This document shows positions 8,363 through 17,284 of a DNA stretch of 64,000 nucleotides, piece by piece; within the stretch, counting starts at the first letter, position 1; each line of letters opens with the position of its first letter. The notes beneath the pieces were generated by a model that did not search any database, had not been told where the DNA came from, and saw nothing but the letters and a program-made list of their open reading frames with translations. This DNA is from Limnochorda sp. L945t (GTDB taxonomy: Bacteria; Bacillota; Limnochordia; Limnochordales; Geochordaceae). The translations under genes and the position numbers were made by a program. The DNA lies in NCBI RefSeq assembly GCF_035593305.1, contig NZ_CP141615.1:496001-560000 (forward strand), given 5' to 3'.

Positions 8363-9067
8363 GTGGTAGAGTGGTGGCGGCCCGAGTACTTCTTCCAGCT
8401 CGACGGCTTCGAGCACCGCGCGCTGTTCGACGGGGTCGAGCGGGTCTGGGAGGCGCTCGCGCGGCTGCGCGAGTATGTCGATGCTCGCCTGGAGCCTTCC
8501 CTGGGTGGCACGGTGATGCCCGGTGCGTTCGTGTCCGATGAGGTCTGGCTGGGTGACGGCGCGGTGGTGGAGCCCGGGGCGATGATCAAGGGGCCTGCGA
8601 TCATCGGGCCCGGCAGCGTGATCCGGCAGGGCGCCTACGTCCGGGAGTACGTCGTGGTCGGCGCGGGGTGCGTGGTCGGGCACGCCACGGAGGTGAAGGG
8701 CTCCATCCTGCTCGACGGGGCGCAGGCGCCGCACTTCAACTACGTGGGAGACTCCATCCTCGGCCGGCGGGCCAACCTGGGCGCCGGCACCAAGCTCTCC
8801 AACCTCAAGAACGACGGCACCGAAGTGGTCGTGCATGGCCCCGGCGGCGAGCGGATCCGCACGGGGATGTGCAAGCTGGGGGCCGTCGTGGGCGACGGAG
8901 TGGCCATCGGCTGCAACGCGGTCACGAGCCCCGGAGCGTTGATCGGGCCGCGCGCGCAGGTGTACGCCAACGTGGTGGTGCGGGGTTTCGTGCCGGCCGA
9001 CCACGTCGTCAAGCTGCGGCAGGCGATCGAGGCCGTACCCCTGGAGCGGCCGCACGGGCCTCGCTGA
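8363..9067 (+). CDS. left-handed beta-helix (hexapeptide-repeat) protein, GlmU C-domain-like
   Basis: 234 residues. After an N-terminal 45 residues with aromatic WWRPEYFFQLDGFEHRALFD, hexapeptide repeats run through the rest of the protein (VWLGDGAVVEPGAMIKGPAI, then IGPGSVIRQGAYV, and VGAGCVVGHATEVKGSILL), the signature of a trimeric left-handed beta helix. The segment APHFNYVGDSILGRRANLGA resembles the GlmU and nucleotide-sugar acyltransferase active-site region with its conserved His and Tyr. No nucleotidyltransferase domain is present, so it is probably an acyltransferase or a stand-alone half of a GlmU-like pair. The GTG start at 8363 has GGTAGGGATGG upstream. It begins 68 bases after the oxidoreductase and could be in the same transcript. 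The exact substrate is not known. Confidence 0.75.
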   Translation: MVEWWRPEYFFQLDGFEHRALFDGVERVWEALARLREYVDARLEPSLGGTVMPGAFVSDEVWLGDGAVVEPGAMIKGPAIIGPGSVIRQGAYVREYVVVGAGCVVGHATEVKGSILLDGAQAPHFNYVGDSILGRRANLGAGTKLSNLKNDGTEVVVHGPGGERIRTGMCKLGAVVGDGVAIGCNAVTSPGALIGPRAQVYANVVVRGFVPADHVVKLRQAIEAVPLERPHGPR

Positions 9068-9094
9068 GCACCGGGATGGGAGAGCCGCAGCGGG

Positions 9095-9123
9095 TTGCCG
9101 GGAAGCCGTTGTTATGGTAAGCT
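9095..9123 (+). promoter_or_regulatory. weak candidate promoter before comFA
   Basis: TTGCCG, 17 bases, TAAGCT. The -35 is decent and the -10 poor. The start would be near 9130, 40 bases before the GTG of comFA. I saw no clear competence-regulator box. Confidence 0.3.
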
Positions 9124-9170
9124 GGGCGCTAGTAAGGCTAACGTAGCCCGCCACCGGGAGGTGCCGTACG

Positions 9171-11090
9171 GTGCCGTTGCGCTACCGGGTCGCGTGGGTT
9201 GCCGACGGAGCGGGGCTGATGCCCCTCGTCGTGCCGGCCGCCGTGCCTGCGGACGTGGGCGAGAGGTTAGAGATGCTAGCGTGGCCGGCTGCCGGCGGGC
9301 TGCCGCTTTACGCGGCCCGATGGCTCCAGGCCGTACTGGCGGCCTGGAGCCTGCACGGGCCCCATCGCCCCCGCTGGCTGGGCCGGTGGCGCTGGCGGCG
9401 CCTGCGGAGCTACCTCACGGACCAGCTCGAGGCCATGGGCCTCCCGGCTGCCGGGCTCTACCTGCCGGAGCCGGCGGCTGCCGGGCAAGACACGGGGGCG
9501 GGGCCCTGGGACCTCTCGCAGGACGTGGCGGCGGAGGCGCGGGGCCGGGCAGAGCTGCTGGAGTTGCTGTTGCGGGGCCGTTGCCTGCTGGGGACCGAGG
9601 TGGTACGGGCAGCCAGGGCCACCGGCCTGACGCCGGGCGAAACGCTGCTGGGGATGGAGACCCTGGTGGCTATGGGGAGGGCTCACAGGGTGGCGGCCGT
9701 GGAGCTCGATGGACGCGGTGGGGCCACCTGCCGGCGCTGCGGCTCGGCCGAGGGGATCTACCCCGAGATGTGCGGCGCCTGCGGATCCCCCTTCTGCCCG
9801 AGGTGCAGCCGTTGCGCCGGGATGGGAGTGGCCCGGGGCTGCGAGCCCCTCTATCTGATCCCGGGACCTCTCGTGCCCGGCGGAGCGGGAGCTCCGGCCG
9901 TTCCGCTCGTCCTCCCGCATGCGCTCTCGGCGGCTCAAGCCCGAGCCGCCGAGAGGCTCACGGGGGCCGTCCGCCGGGGTTTGAGCAGCCTGGCAACGGG
10001 AGTGGGGCAACCCGGGGCTTCGGAGGACGGGTCCGGGGCAGGGCCGAGGGGGTGCCTGGTCTGGGCGGTGACGGGCGCCGGCAAGACCGAGGTGGCGTTC
10101 GGCGCGGTGCAGGTCGCGCTGGAGATGGGAGGGGCGGTGCTCTTCGCGGCGCCGCGCCGTGAGGTCGCCGTCGACATCGCCCGCCGGGCGTGGGAGGCAT
10201 TCGGTGGGGAGGGCTTTGCCTTGCTCATCGGGCGTTGCCGGCCGGATTCCGATCGCGACGGCCCTGCGGGCGGGCATGCGGCAGCGACCCCGGCGACGTC
10301 GCTGACCCCCGGCTGTCGGCTCGTGGTGGCCACCACGCACCAGGCGCTGCGCTTCTACCAGGCCTTTTCCCTGGTGGTGCTGGACGAGGTGGACGCGTTT
10401 CCCTACGCCGGGTCCGACATGCTCCACCTGGCGGTCGACCGGGCGACCCATCCGAAAGGGTATACGGTCTGGATGTCGGCCACTCCCGACCGCCGCACCC
10501 GAGACAGGGTACGGGCCGGACACTGGGAGGTCGTGACCATCGCCGCCCGCCACCACGGGTACCCGCTCCCGGAGCCGAGCGTATACGCCGGGCGCGACGT
10601 GGCGCGCTGGCAGCAGGCGCCCCAGGATGCATCCCAGGTGCCCGCCCCCGTGCGCCGGTGGATGGAGGCACGCAGACCGGCCACGCGACTGTTGGTCTTT
10701 TGCCCCACGATCCGCCACGTCGAGGCGGTCGCGGCCGCCCTGGGCGCACCCGCATGCCATAGCCGCCACCCAAGGCGCCAGGCGGTGCTCGATGCCTTCT
10801 CGACCTCTCGGGACGGGGTCCTCGTGGCGAGCACTCTCCTCGAACGGGGCCTGACCTTCTCCGGGCTCGACGTGCTCGTGGCCTTTGCCGACTACGAGGC
10901 CATATTCGACGAGGCGGCGCTGGTGCAGATGGCAGGCCGGGCAGGGCGCAGCGTCGAGCGGCCGGAAGGGCGCGTGCTGTTCGTCGCGGCGCGCCGCACG
11001 GCCGCGATGCGCCGGGCCGTCGAGCACATCCGTTCCATGAACCGGCGGGCTCGCCGGGAGGGCCTGCTTTGCGGCGGGGGCATGGTATAA
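9171..11090 (+). CDS. comFA: ComFA-like DEAD-box DNA translocase for natural transformation
   Basis: 639 residues; a cytoplasmic ATPase that helps pull single-stranded DNA through the ComEC channel. A variable, Trp/Arg/Leu-rich N-terminus (1-180) is followed by a four-cysteine-type zinc region (CRRCGSAEG... CGACGSPFCPRCSRC, about 186-218), the mark that separates ComFA from ordinary helicases. Then come Walker A VTGAGKTEVAFGAVQ (about 300), Walker B VVLDEVDAFPY (about 402-412), motif III MSATPD, and motif VI QMAGRAGRSVERPEGRVLF. Start GTG at 9171 sits 8 bases after GGGAGGTG. comFC follows after one inserted gene, as expected of a comF locus, though comFB is missing. PriA shares the fold and zinc fingers, but the order here (zinc region before Walker A) fits ComFA. 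Confidence 0.88.
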   Translation: MPLRYRVAWVADGAGLMPLVVPAAVPADVGERLEMLAWPAAGGLPLYAARWLQAVLAAWSLHGPHRPRWLGRWRWRRLRSYLTDQLEAMGLPAAGLYLPEPAAAGQDTGAGPWDLSQDVAAEARGRAELLELLLRGRCLLGTEVVRAARATGLTPGETLLGMETLVAMGRAHRVAAVELDGRGGATCRRCGSAEGIYPEMCGACGSPFCPRCSRCAGMGVARGCEPLYLIPGPLVPGGAGAPAVPLVLPHALSAAQARAAERLTGAVRRGLSSLATGVGQPGASEDGSGAGPRGCLVWAVTGAGKTEVAFGAVQVALEMGGAVLFAAPRREVAVDIARRAWEAFGGEGFALLIGRCRPDSDRDGPAGGHAAATPATSLTPGCRLVVATTHQALRFYQAFSLVVLDEVDAFPYAGSDMLHLAVDRATHPKGYTVWMSATPDRRTRDRVRAGHWEVVTIAARHHGYPLPEPSVYAGRDVARWQQAPQDASQVPAPVRRWMEARRPATRLLVFCPTIRHVEAVAAALGAPACHSRHPRRQAVLDAFSTSRDGVLVASTLLERGLTFSGLDVLVAFADYEAIFDEAALVQMAGRAGRSVERPEGRVLFVAARRTAAMRRAVEHIRSMNRRARREGLLCGGGMV

Positions 11091-11091
11091 T
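11083..11091 (+). promoter_or_regulatory. extended -10 promoter inside the 3' end of comFA
   Basis: TGGTATAAT is a perfect TATAAT with an extended TGn. No good -35 is present at 16-18 bases, which is tolerated with an extended -10. Initiation near 11098 would give a 30-base leader to the cysteine synthase ATG, so that gene can be expressed apart from comFA. Confidence 0.6.
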
Positions 11092-11129
11092 GCGTCAGCC
11101 AGACTTCGAGTGGAGCCTGCGGCCAGCCT

Positions 11130-12056
11130 ATGATGCCAGCAAGGCGTCCTTTCGCCGGTCACCCGTGGCTCGACCTCATCGGGGGCACGCCACTCGTCCG
11201 CCTGCGGCGGGTATGGCCGGAGGATGCGCCGGTGGCGGTGTACGTAAAGGTCGAGGGGTTCAACCCCGGCGGATCCGTGAAGGATCGCCCGGCGCTCTAC
11301 ATCGTCGGCGACGCGGTGGAGCGCGGCCTGCTCCAGGGCGGGCGGCGCATCCTGGATGCGACGTCGGGCAACACGGGGATCGCCTACGCCATGATCGGCG
11401 CCGCGCTCGGCCTGGGGGTCACCGTCTGCATGCCGTCCAACGCCTCGTTGGAGCGGCAGCGCACGCTGAAGGCCTACGGAGCCGAAATCATCCTGACCGA
11501 TCCCCTGGAGGGGACCGAGGGGGCGCGCCACGCCGCCCGGCAGCTAGCCCAGGAGGAGCCGGAGCGTTACTGGCTCGCCGATCAGTACAGCAACGCTGCC
11601 AACGTACGTGCCCACGTCGAGACCACGGGACCCGAGATCTGGGAGCAGACCGCGGGTACCGTCACCCACTTCGTGGCCGGCATCGGTACGAGCGGCACCG
11701 TCATGGGGGTCGGCCAGTACCTCAAGGCCCGCAACCCTTCCATCCAGGTCATCGGGGTGGAGCCGCTGGAGACTTTGCACGGGCTCGAGGGGCTCAAGCG
11801 CATGGACGCCTCCGAGGTGCCGGCCATCTTCGACCCTTTGCGCCTGGACGGCCGGATGGAGATCCCGACCGAGGAGGGCTACCGGATGGTCCACCGGCTG
11901 GCCCGGGAGGAGGGGATCCTGGCCGGCGGATCGGGAGGAGCGGCGGTCGTAGCGGCGCTGCGGGTCGCCTCCGGCCTCAGCCGCGGCGTCGTCGTGACCG
12001 TCTTGCCCGACAGCGGGAGCCGCTACCTGAGCACGGCCATCTGGCGCGACGCCTGA
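11130..12056 (+). CDS. PLP-dependent cysteine synthase (CysK/CysM family)
   Basis: Makes L-cysteine from an activated serine (O-acetylserine or O-phosphoserine) and a sulfur donor. 308 residues. The PLP lysine is Lys51 in NPGGSVKDRPA; the substrate loop is TSGNTGIAYAM, the phosphate cup GIGTSGTVMG, and the C-terminal end has GGSGGAAVVAAL where most relatives have SSGAA. The run LHGLEGLKRM followed by an acidic Asp/Glu-rich stretch resembles the CysM/O-phosphoserine-type branch rather than classical CysK; this is a judgement by eye. ATG 11130 and 11133 are both possible. It sits between comFA and comFC where comFB is found in Bacillus; no carrier-protein (MoaD-like) partner is adjacent. Its own promoter overlaps the comFA stop. 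Confidence 0.88.
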   Translation: MMPARRPFAGHPWLDLIGGTPLVRLRRVWPEDAPVAVYVKVEGFNPGGSVKDRPALYIVGDAVERGLLQGGRRILDATSGNTGIAYAMIGAALGLGVTVCMPSNASLERQRTLKAYGAEIILTDPLEGTEGARHAARQLAQEEPERYWLADQYSNAANVRAHVETTGPEIWEQTAGTVTHFVAGIGTSGTVMGVGQYLKARNPSIQVIGVEPLETLHGLEGLKRMDASEVPAIFDPLRLDGRMEIPTEEGYRMVHRLAREEGILAGGSGGAAVVAALRVASGLSRGVVVTVLPDSGSRYLSTAIWRDA

Positions 12057-12366
12057 GGCGGGCCGGCGGCCTGCCCAACCGTGCGAGCGCCCGGGCCCGT
12101 CCAGGTCTTGCCCGTGTCGTGGGGTGCCTGCGCTGGAGGTGTGCGCGTCGCCGTTTGGTGCCGCGAAGAACGGGTGGGAGGAGTGAAGCTCGCCGGGTAC
12201 GATGGTGCGCTTCCAGGGCGACTCGTAGAAAGCCGGTGGTCCCGTCCCTGCCGTCTGGGCCCGGGCGCCCGCCACGGTTACGCTTATTCGTCGAGACGAC
12301 TCGAATTCCTTCGATCCCGGCGCACCCGGAGCGCGGCGAGCGGCCAAAGGCGCCCCGGGGGCGACG
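12057..12366. other. 310-base gap between the cysteine synthase and comFC
   Basis: No gene is credible here; frames through it have poor third-position bias. GTCG-AGA-CGAC (12290-12300) is a small inverted repeat within a larger imperfect dyad (ATTCG ... CGAAT, 12286-12306) 60 bases before comFC and could be a regulator site. I found no convincing promoter. Confidence 0.4.
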
Positions 12367-13158
12367 ATGAACGCCGTGCGGCGGTGGCTGCGCTCGCTCT
12401 ACGAGGCCATGGAGCTATCGAGCCCGGGGTGCCTCTTTTGCGGCCGTCCCCTTCAGTACCGACGAGAGCAGGAGCCCGGCCTGTGCCTGGCCTGCCAGGA
12501 TCGGATAGCGTGGGTCCAGGGGGAGGTCTGCCCCCGCTGCGGCAAGCCCCTGCACGGCAGGGACGGGCCCTGCGCCGACTGCGCCCGCCGGCCGGTGCCG
12601 TTTGCGTTCAACCGGGCGGTGGCCGTCTACGACGGGATCTGGAAGGAACTGATCCTGCAGTTCAAGTTCTACGGGCGGCGCGAGCTGGCCCGCCCGCTCG
12701 GCTGGTGGATGGCCGGGACGGCCATGCGCTGGGGCATCCGGGAACGGGCCCACGCCCTGGTGCCCGTCCCGCTGCACCCACGCCGGCTCGAGCGGCGGGG
12801 GTACAACCAGGCCCTCGAACTGGCGATACAGGTAAGGGAGAGGACCGGCGTGCCCGTGGTGGAGGCGCTGGCGAGGACCCGGGAGCCCGGCGGCCCCCAG
12901 AGCTTGCGGCAGGCCGCCGCCCGGCGTCGCAGCATGCGGGGCGCCTTCGTGGCCTGGGAGCCGGCGCTCGTCGAGGGCCTCACCCTGGTCGTCGTGGACG
13001 ACGTCTACACGACGGGCGCGACCCTGGACGCCGCGTCGAGGGCCTTGCTGCGGGCGGGGGCCCGGGAAGTGCTGGGGTTGGTGGCGGCGGTGGGGCTGAC
13101 GGACCTCGACCTGGCCGACGGGGGGCCGGAGGGGGGAGACGGCCGTGGGCATCCGTAA
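12367..13158 (+). CDS. comFC: ComFC/GntX-like phosphoribosyltransferase-fold competence protein
   Basis: 263 residues. The N-terminus holds a zinc-type double CxxC region (CLFCGRPL, CLACQD, CPRCGKPL, CADCARR; about 18-75), followed by a phosphoribosyltransferase domain with the PRPP loop VVVDDVYTTGAT (about 209-220) and the family segment LVPVPLHPRRLERRGYNQAL. ComFC is needed for transformation and interacts with ComFA in studied species. ATG 12367 has only a weak GGGGGCG upstream. The end overlaps yvyF by 14 bases, so the flagellar operon may be partly co-transcribed with competence genes, as in Bacillus. The C-terminal 20 residues are Gly/Asp-rich and not conserved. Confidence 0.9.
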   Translation: MNAVRRWLRSLYEAMELSSPGCLFCGRPLQYRREQEPGLCLACQDRIAWVQGEVCPRCGKPLHGRDGPCADCARRPVPFAFNRAVAVYDGIWKELILQFKFYGRRELARPLGWWMAGTAMRWGIRERAHALVPVPLHPRRLERRGYNQALELAIQVRERTGVPVVEALARTREPGGPQSLRQAAARRRSMRGAFVAWEPALVEGLTLVVVDDVYTTGATLDAASRALLRAGAREVLGLVAAVGLTDLDLADGGPEGGDGRGHP

Positions 13159-13594
13159 CTGCGAGCGCTGTGGCCGAGTGTTCACGGGAGTGGACGTGGT
13201 GTGTCCGGCCTGTGCGACCCGGGAAGAGGAAGAGTTCGAGCGCGTGCGAGCGTACCTTGCCGATCATCCCGCCGCCATGGTAGCGGAGGTCAGCTTGCAG
13301 ACGCAGGTGGAGGTGCGGGAGATCTACCGCTGGGTGCGTTCGGGGCGGCTGCGCATGACGCTCGAGCAGCTCGAGGGTGCGCTGCGGTGCGAACGCTGCG
13401 GGGCGCCCATCGACACGGGGCGGTTTTGCGCCAAGTGCCTGAGCGAGATCAGACAGTCGCTGCGCCAGGCCGTCCAGAAGGAGCCGGAGCCGCGGGCCCC
13501 GGTGGAGCCGCGAGCGCCCCGGCCTGCCGAGCCGAAGAGCCGCAGGCCGCCCAAGGTGCACACGGCCGACGACGTGCGGCGGCGGTTCACGTAA
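13145..13594 (+). CDS. yvyF: YvyF-like flagellar-region zinc-ribbon protein
   Basis: A 149-residue protein of the small family found between comFC and flgM in Bacillota. It has an N-terminal zinc ribbon (CERCGRVFTGVDVVCPAC, residues 6-23), a helical middle with an HTH-like ring (VSLQTQVEVREIYRWVRSGRL) and a second CERCGAP...CAKC pair (about 80-100), then a Pro/Arg-rich tail. Function is not settled; a regulatory role in flagellar gene expression has been proposed for the family. Start GTG 13145 lies inside the end of comFC behind GGAGGGGGAGAC, so translation is probably coupled. Confidence 0.8.
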   Translation: MGIRNCERCGRVFTGVDVVCPACATREEEEFERVRAYLADHPAAMVAEVSLQTQVEVREIYRWVRSGRLRMTLEQLEGALRCERCGAPIDTGRFCAKCLSEIRQSLRQAVQKEPEPRAPVEPRAPRPAEPKSRRPPKVHTADDVRRRFT

Positions 13595-13596
13595 CC

Positions 13597-13624
13597 TCAA
13601 GCAGGTGTGCGGCGTTGCCGAGTA
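13597..13624 (+). promoter_or_regulatory. candidate sigma-28 (SigD) promoter for flgM
   Basis: TCAA (13597-13600), 16 bases, GCCGAGTA (13617-13624), near the SigD consensus TAAA-N15-GCCGATAA. The same TCAA-N16-GCCGA layout is found before flaG. Start would be near 13632, 80 bases before flgM. Confidence 0.35.
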
Positions 13625-13711
13625 TTAGGGTGGACTTGCGGCCCGCTGCAGTCGCGAGCGACGGGAAGCGGGGTTTTTGGATCGATCGGGGTTCGGAGGT
13701 GATGGCGGCCC

Positions 13712-14002
13712 ATGGAGCCGCCCAAGGATATCTCGCCAATCGGCCGGCCGGCGCCCGTCGGGCCGAGCCGCCCTGCCGCCGCGAGGCGGCCACAGGAGGC
13801 CCCCTCTGCCTCGGATGAGGTGGCCCTCTCGACGGCGGGCCAGGAGATCGTGGCGGCGCGCCGGCGCATCGACGAGGCACCCGACGTGAGAGAAGGGCTC
13901 GTCGCCCGGTTGCGCAAGGAGATCGAGCAGGGACAGTATCACCCTTCGGCGGCGGAGATCGCCCGCCGGCTGGCGCGGGTGCTGCGGCCGCATGGCCGAT
14001 AG
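13712..14002 (+). CDS. flgM: FlgM, anti-sigma-28 factor
   Basis: 96 residues. FlgM holds the flagellar sigma factor inactive until the hook-basal body is complete and exports it. The N-terminal half is Pro/Ala-rich and probably disordered, as in the family; the C-terminal helices include VALSTAGQEIVAARRRIDEA and VREGLVARLRKEIEQGQYHPS, ending EIARRLARVL, which matches the sigma-binding pattern (VREGLVARLRKEIEQGxY). Start ATG 13712 follows GGAGGTG. It opens the flagellar run, with flgN starting 35 bases later. No sigma-28 gene is in the window. Confidence 0.85.
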   Translation: MEPPKDISPIGRPAPVGPSRPAAARRPQEAPSASDEVALSTAGQEIVAARRRIDEAPDVREGLVARLRKEIEQGQYHPSAAEIARRLARVLRPHGR

Positions 14003-14036
14003 CCTTCCGGCGCTCAGGAGGGGCAGGTGAGGTCGC

Positions 14037-14474
14037 GTGGAGTGGCAAGGCCAGGCGCTCCGGTTGCTGGACGCTCTGCAGTCCCTGGAGGAGCGGGTGC
14101 GCGGGCTCGTCGTTGCCGGCGACGTTGGGGCTCTCGGTGAGGCCATCGCCCAGGAGCAGGCCCTGGCTCAGGAGCTCCGGGCTCTGAGCCAGGAGCGGCC
14201 GGCGAGTACGGCGGCAGGCGGCGAGGATGGCGGAGCCGTCGAGCGGCCGGCGAGTGAACTCAAGGCCCGGGCCGAGGCGGTGCTGCGCCTGCATCGGCAA
14301 AACCGCATGCTCCTCGATCACGCCCATCGCACTGCGCTCGAGCTCCTGCACCTCATGACGGCCGACTCGACGACGGAAGGGGTCGTGTACGCGCCGCCCG
14401 GCGAGCGGGCGGGCGCGCTCGGCGAAGCCGCACGGTCAGGGGCCGGCCCCAGATCCGTGGATCGGAGGGTTTGA
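14037..14474 (+). CDS. flgN: FlgN-like export chaperone for hook-associated proteins
   Basis: 145 residues, almost wholly alpha-helical (LLDALQSLEERVRGLVVAGD; then ALAQEQALAQELRAL and AVLRLHRQNRMLLDHAHRTA), the coiled-coil form of FlgN. It would bind the C-termini of FlgK and FlgL and carry them to the flagellar export gate. The call rests as much on position (flgM-flgN-flgK) as on sequence, as this family is very divergent. Start GTG 14037 has AGGTGAGG upstream. The middle (60-85) is Ala/Gly/Glu-rich and low in complexity. The stop overlaps the TTG start of flgK (TTGA). Confidence 0.75.
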   Translation: MEWQGQALRLLDALQSLEERVRGLVVAGDVGALGEAIAQEQALAQELRALSQERPASTAAGGEDGGAVERPASELKARAEAVLRLHRQNRMLLDHAHRTALELLHLMTADSTTEGVVYAPPGERAGALGEAARSGAGPRSVDRRV

Positions 14475-15973
14475 GCGGCGTGCGCAGCACTTTCTTCGGC
14501 ATCGAACTGGCCCGGCGTGCCCTTTTCTCGCAGCAGCGGGCCATGGACGTCGCCTCCCACAACATCGCCAACGCCAACAATCCGGCCTACTCCCGGCAGC
14601 GGGCGGAGATGGTGGCGACCGCCCCGTACGCGCCCCCCGGCATGATGCCGGCAGGGGTCGCCGGTCAGGTCGGCACCGGCGTCTGGGTGCAGGAGATCGT
14701 GCGGCTGCGAGACGCCTTCCTGGACGGGCGCATCCGCGCGCAAAACCAGCTCGCCGGCCGGTGGCAGGTGCGCCAGGACGTGCTCGAGCAGGTCGAGAAG
14801 CTGTTCAACGAGCCGTCCGAAAACGGGGTGCGGGTCGCGTTCGACCGGTTTTGGGAGTCGCTGCAGGAGCTGAGCCTGCACCCGGAGAGCGTCGCGGTAC
14901 GCGAGGTCGTGCTGCAGCGCGGGCGGGTGCTGGCCGACAGCATCGCCGGGGTCTACCGGGAGCTGGAGGCGCTGCGGGGCAACCTCGATTACTCCATCGG
15001 GCTCAAAGTGGATCGGCTCAACAGCCTCTCGGAGCGGCTCGCCCAGCTCAACCGCCAGATCGGCCAGGTGAGCGCCAGCGGGCAGCGCCCCAACGACCTG
15101 ATGGACGAGCGCGACGCCATCCTGGAGGAGATGTCGCGCCTGGCCCCGGTGCAGGTAGTCATCCGCCCGCCGGCGGACGACTCGGTGAGCGGCGAACAGG
15201 TGGCGGTCAGCATCGGCGGCCTGTCGCTGGTCGACGGGGACGTGTTCCACAAGCTGGTGATGGGGCCCGATACCTCTGGTGGGCAGTTCAACCGGCAGAT
15301 CTTCTGGGAGGACGTGAGTTCAGGCCTGCAGGTAACCCCCACGGGCGGCGAGATCGGGGCCCTGCTGGAGATGCGGGGAACCCGGGGTGACGACCCGAAC
15401 ACGGTGGATGGCTACCTGCCCGAGTTGATGGCCGACTTCGACAAATGGGCCCGAGAGTTTGCAGGCGAGTTTAACTCACGACATGATGCCGGGCTTACGC
15501 GAGACGGGAAGGACGCAGGCCTCTTCTTTGTTGACGTACCCTCGGGTAATCCCCCATCGAGCTGGTACGCTCCTACCATGGCACTCCATACGAGCATCAC
15601 GCCGGAAGGGATCGCAGCTGCTCTTCCCAATGAAGCAGTTCCCGGGGGCAACGGCAACGCTCTGCTTCTGGCGGCACTGAAGTCGCAGCCTATCACCGGG
15701 CTCGGTGACGTGAGCCCCATGGACTACCTGGGCGCCATGGTCGGCCGGCTCGGTGTCGCAACCCAGGAAGCCCAGACCATGACCCAAAACCAGGAGCTTC
15801 TGGTGAATCACCTCAAGGGCGTGCGCGAGTCGATCTCCGGAGTCTCGCTCGACGAGGAGATGGCCGATCTCGTGCGGTTCGAGCACGCCTACGGGGCGGC
15901 CGCCCGGGCCATGACCGCCATGGACGAGGTTTTGGACACCCTAATCCACCGGACGGGGTTGGTGGGGCGGTAG
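14471..15973 (+). CDS. flgK: FlgK, hook-filament junction protein (HAP1)
   Basis: 500 residues. FlgK forms the first ring joining hook and filament, outside the cell. The N-terminal heptad helices hold the axial-protein motif ([20 protein letters not shown], about 18-37, then NPAYSRQ), the C-terminus has [20 protein letters not shown] and ALDxVLDTLI-type helices, and a variable D2 domain lies between. Start TTG at 14471 overlaps the flgN stop and has CGGAGGGT just upstream; a GTG at 14480 is a second possibility. The stretch 15480-15660 (residues about 337-397) uses more A/T-ending codons than its surroundings, marking the fast-evolving surface domain. csrA, not flgL, follows after 40 bases. 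Confidence 0.92.
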   Translation: MSGVRSTFFGIELARRALFSQQRAMDVASHNIANANNPAYSRQRAEMVATAPYAPPGMMPAGVAGQVGTGVWVQEIVRLRDAFLDGRIRAQNQLAGRWQVRQDVLEQVEKLFNEPSENGVRVAFDRFWESLQELSLHPESVAVREVVLQRGRVLADSIAGVYRELEALRGNLDYSIGLKVDRLNSLSERLAQLNRQIGQVSASGQRPNDLMDERDAILEEMSRLAPVQVVIRPPADDSVSGEQVAVSIGGLSLVDGDVFHKLVMGPDTSGGQFNRQIFWEDVSSGLQVTPTGGEIGALLEMRGTRGDDPNTVDGYLPELMADFDKWAREFAGEFNSRHDAGLTRDGKDAGLFFVDVPSGNPPSSWYAPTMALHTSITPEGIAAALPNEAVPGGNGNALLLAALKSQPITGLGDVSPMDYLGAMVGRLGVATQEAQTMTQNQELLVNHLKGVRESISGVSLDEEMADLVRFEHAYGAAARAMTAMDEVLDTLIHRTGLVGR

Positions 15974-16013
15974 GAACCACGGAGACCGCAGTCCAGGGAG
16001 GGACGGCGACGCG

Positions 16014-16313
16014 ATGCTGGTGCTGACCAGGAGGGTCGACGAAAGCATCATGATCGGCGACGACATCCGGATCCTCGTCGTCGAGGTGAGAGGCGAGCAG
16101 GTGAAGCTGGGCATCGAGGCGCCGCGTTCGGTGCCCGTGCATCGGGAAGAGGTTTACCGGGAGATCCAGGAGGAGAACCGCCGGGCGGCCCTGGCCGGAG
16201 CCGGCAAGATCGAGGACCTGGACGAGGCGCTCAAGCCGCCGCGGCCCGCGCCGGGCGCTCCGCCGGTCGAAGGGAGACGACCCCTTGAGAATCAGCAGCA
16301 GAACCCTGGTTGA
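16014..16313 (+). CDS. csrA: CsrA, RNA-binding translational repressor, with a C-terminal extension
   Basis: CsrA dimers bind GGA-containing hairpins in leaders of target mRNAs; in Bacillus it blocks flagellin translation and is itself held off by FliW. The first 55 residues are a textbook CsrA ([40 protein letters not shown] with the RNA-contacting Arg/His). Residues 56-99 form a further helix and a Pro/Gln-rich tail ([12 protein letters not shown]), longer than the usual 60-75 residues. The tail overlaps the start of flgL by 29 bases in another frame, so part of its length may exist to reach the flgL start. Unlike Bacillus, csrA lies between flgK and flgL, not after fliW. The preceding sequence AGGGACGG is the ribosome site. 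Confidence 0.93.
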   Translation: MLVLTRRVDESIMIGDDIRILVVEVRGEQVKLGIEAPRSVPVHREEVYREIQEENRRAALAGAGKIEDLDEALKPPRPAPGAPPVEGRRPLENQQQNPG

Positions 16314-17223
16314 CCACGTGCTGGTCAACTTGCAGCGCAACTACGCGCGGCTGGATCGCCTGCAGCAGCAGCTCTCGAGCGGCAAGAGGGTCAGCTTCCC
16401 CTCCGACGATCCGGCCTCTGCCACCACCGCCATGCGGCTGCACACGGCGGTGCTCGACAACCAGCAATACATCAAGAACACCGACGCGGCCATAGGGTGG
16501 CTCGAGACCACCGACGCGGCGCTGCAGGATATCGTCTCGGCGCTTCACTCGGCGCGGGAGATCACCATCGCCGGCGCTCGCAGCGACCTTCCGGACGATG
16601 CCCGGAGGGCCTACGCCGAGAAGATGGACCAGCTCATCCGCCATGTCGTCCAGGCAGCGAACGCGTCGCACGACGGGCGGTACGTGTTCGCCGGGACCAA
16701 GACGGATACGAAACCGTACGACGTGACTGACAATGATAAGGACGGTTTCGTGGATGATGTTACGTTTGCAGGCAACGGCGGCGAGTTCGCTTACGAGGTG
16801 GGTCCGGGGGTGAAGCAGACCGTCAACGTTCCGGGGACCTTTGCCTTTGGGCACGGAGTGCCTACGCCCGTCCCCGGGTCCATCAGCGGGGGCCTTTTCC
16901 GCGCTCTGATCACCATCCGCGACGACCTGGCGAACGGCAATGTGAGCAACTTGTCGGGTCAAGACCTCCAGGACCTCGACGCTGCCCTGGACGGTGTCCT
17001 CCAGGCCCTCGACCGGGTCGGAGCGCGGCAGGAGGGCTTCCAGCTCATCCAACAGCGGCTCCAGGGGCAGGACGTCAACCTGCAGGATCTGCTCTCCAAG
17101 GCCGAGGACCTGGACGTGCCCAAGGCCATCATGGACCTCCAGATGCAGGAGAACGTCTACCGGCTGGCCCTGGCCTCCGGGGCCCGGATCATCCAGCCGA
17201 CCCTGTTGGATTTCCTCAAGTAA
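16285..17223 (+). CDS. flgL: FlgL, hook-filament junction protein (HAP3)
   Basis: 312 residues, the second junction ring protein, related to flagellin. The N-terminal region [20 protein letters not shown] then [20 protein letters not shown] is the flagellin-like core, and the C-terminus ([20 protein letters not shown]) gives the matching helix. The middle has a Gly/Asp-rich variable patch ([20 protein letters not shown], about 150-169) with an EF-hand-like Asp spacing; calcium binding would be speculation. TTG start at 16285, behind GGGAGACG, lies inside csrA, so translation is coupled to it. fliW follows after about 60 bases. Confidence 0.9.
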   Translation: MRISSRTLVDHVLVNLQRNYARLDRLQQQLSSGKRVSFPSDDPASATTAMRLHTAVLDNQQYIKNTDAAIGWLETTDAALQDIVSALHSAREITIAGARSDLPDDARRAYAEKMDQLIRHVVQAANASHDGRYVFAGTKTDTKPYDVTDNDKDGFVDDVTFAGNGGEFAYEVGPGVKQTVNVPGTFAFGHGVPTPVPGSISGGLFRALITIRDDLANGNVSNLSGQDLQDLDAALDGVLQALDRVGARQEGFQLIQQRLQGQDVNLQDLLSKAEDLDVPKAIMDLQMQENVYRLALASGARIIQPTLLDFLK

Positions 17224-17284
17224 CCCGCCCGGCGGTGCCCCACCGATCCGCCAGGCGCCAGGCAGGGCATGGGGGGTTGGGGAG

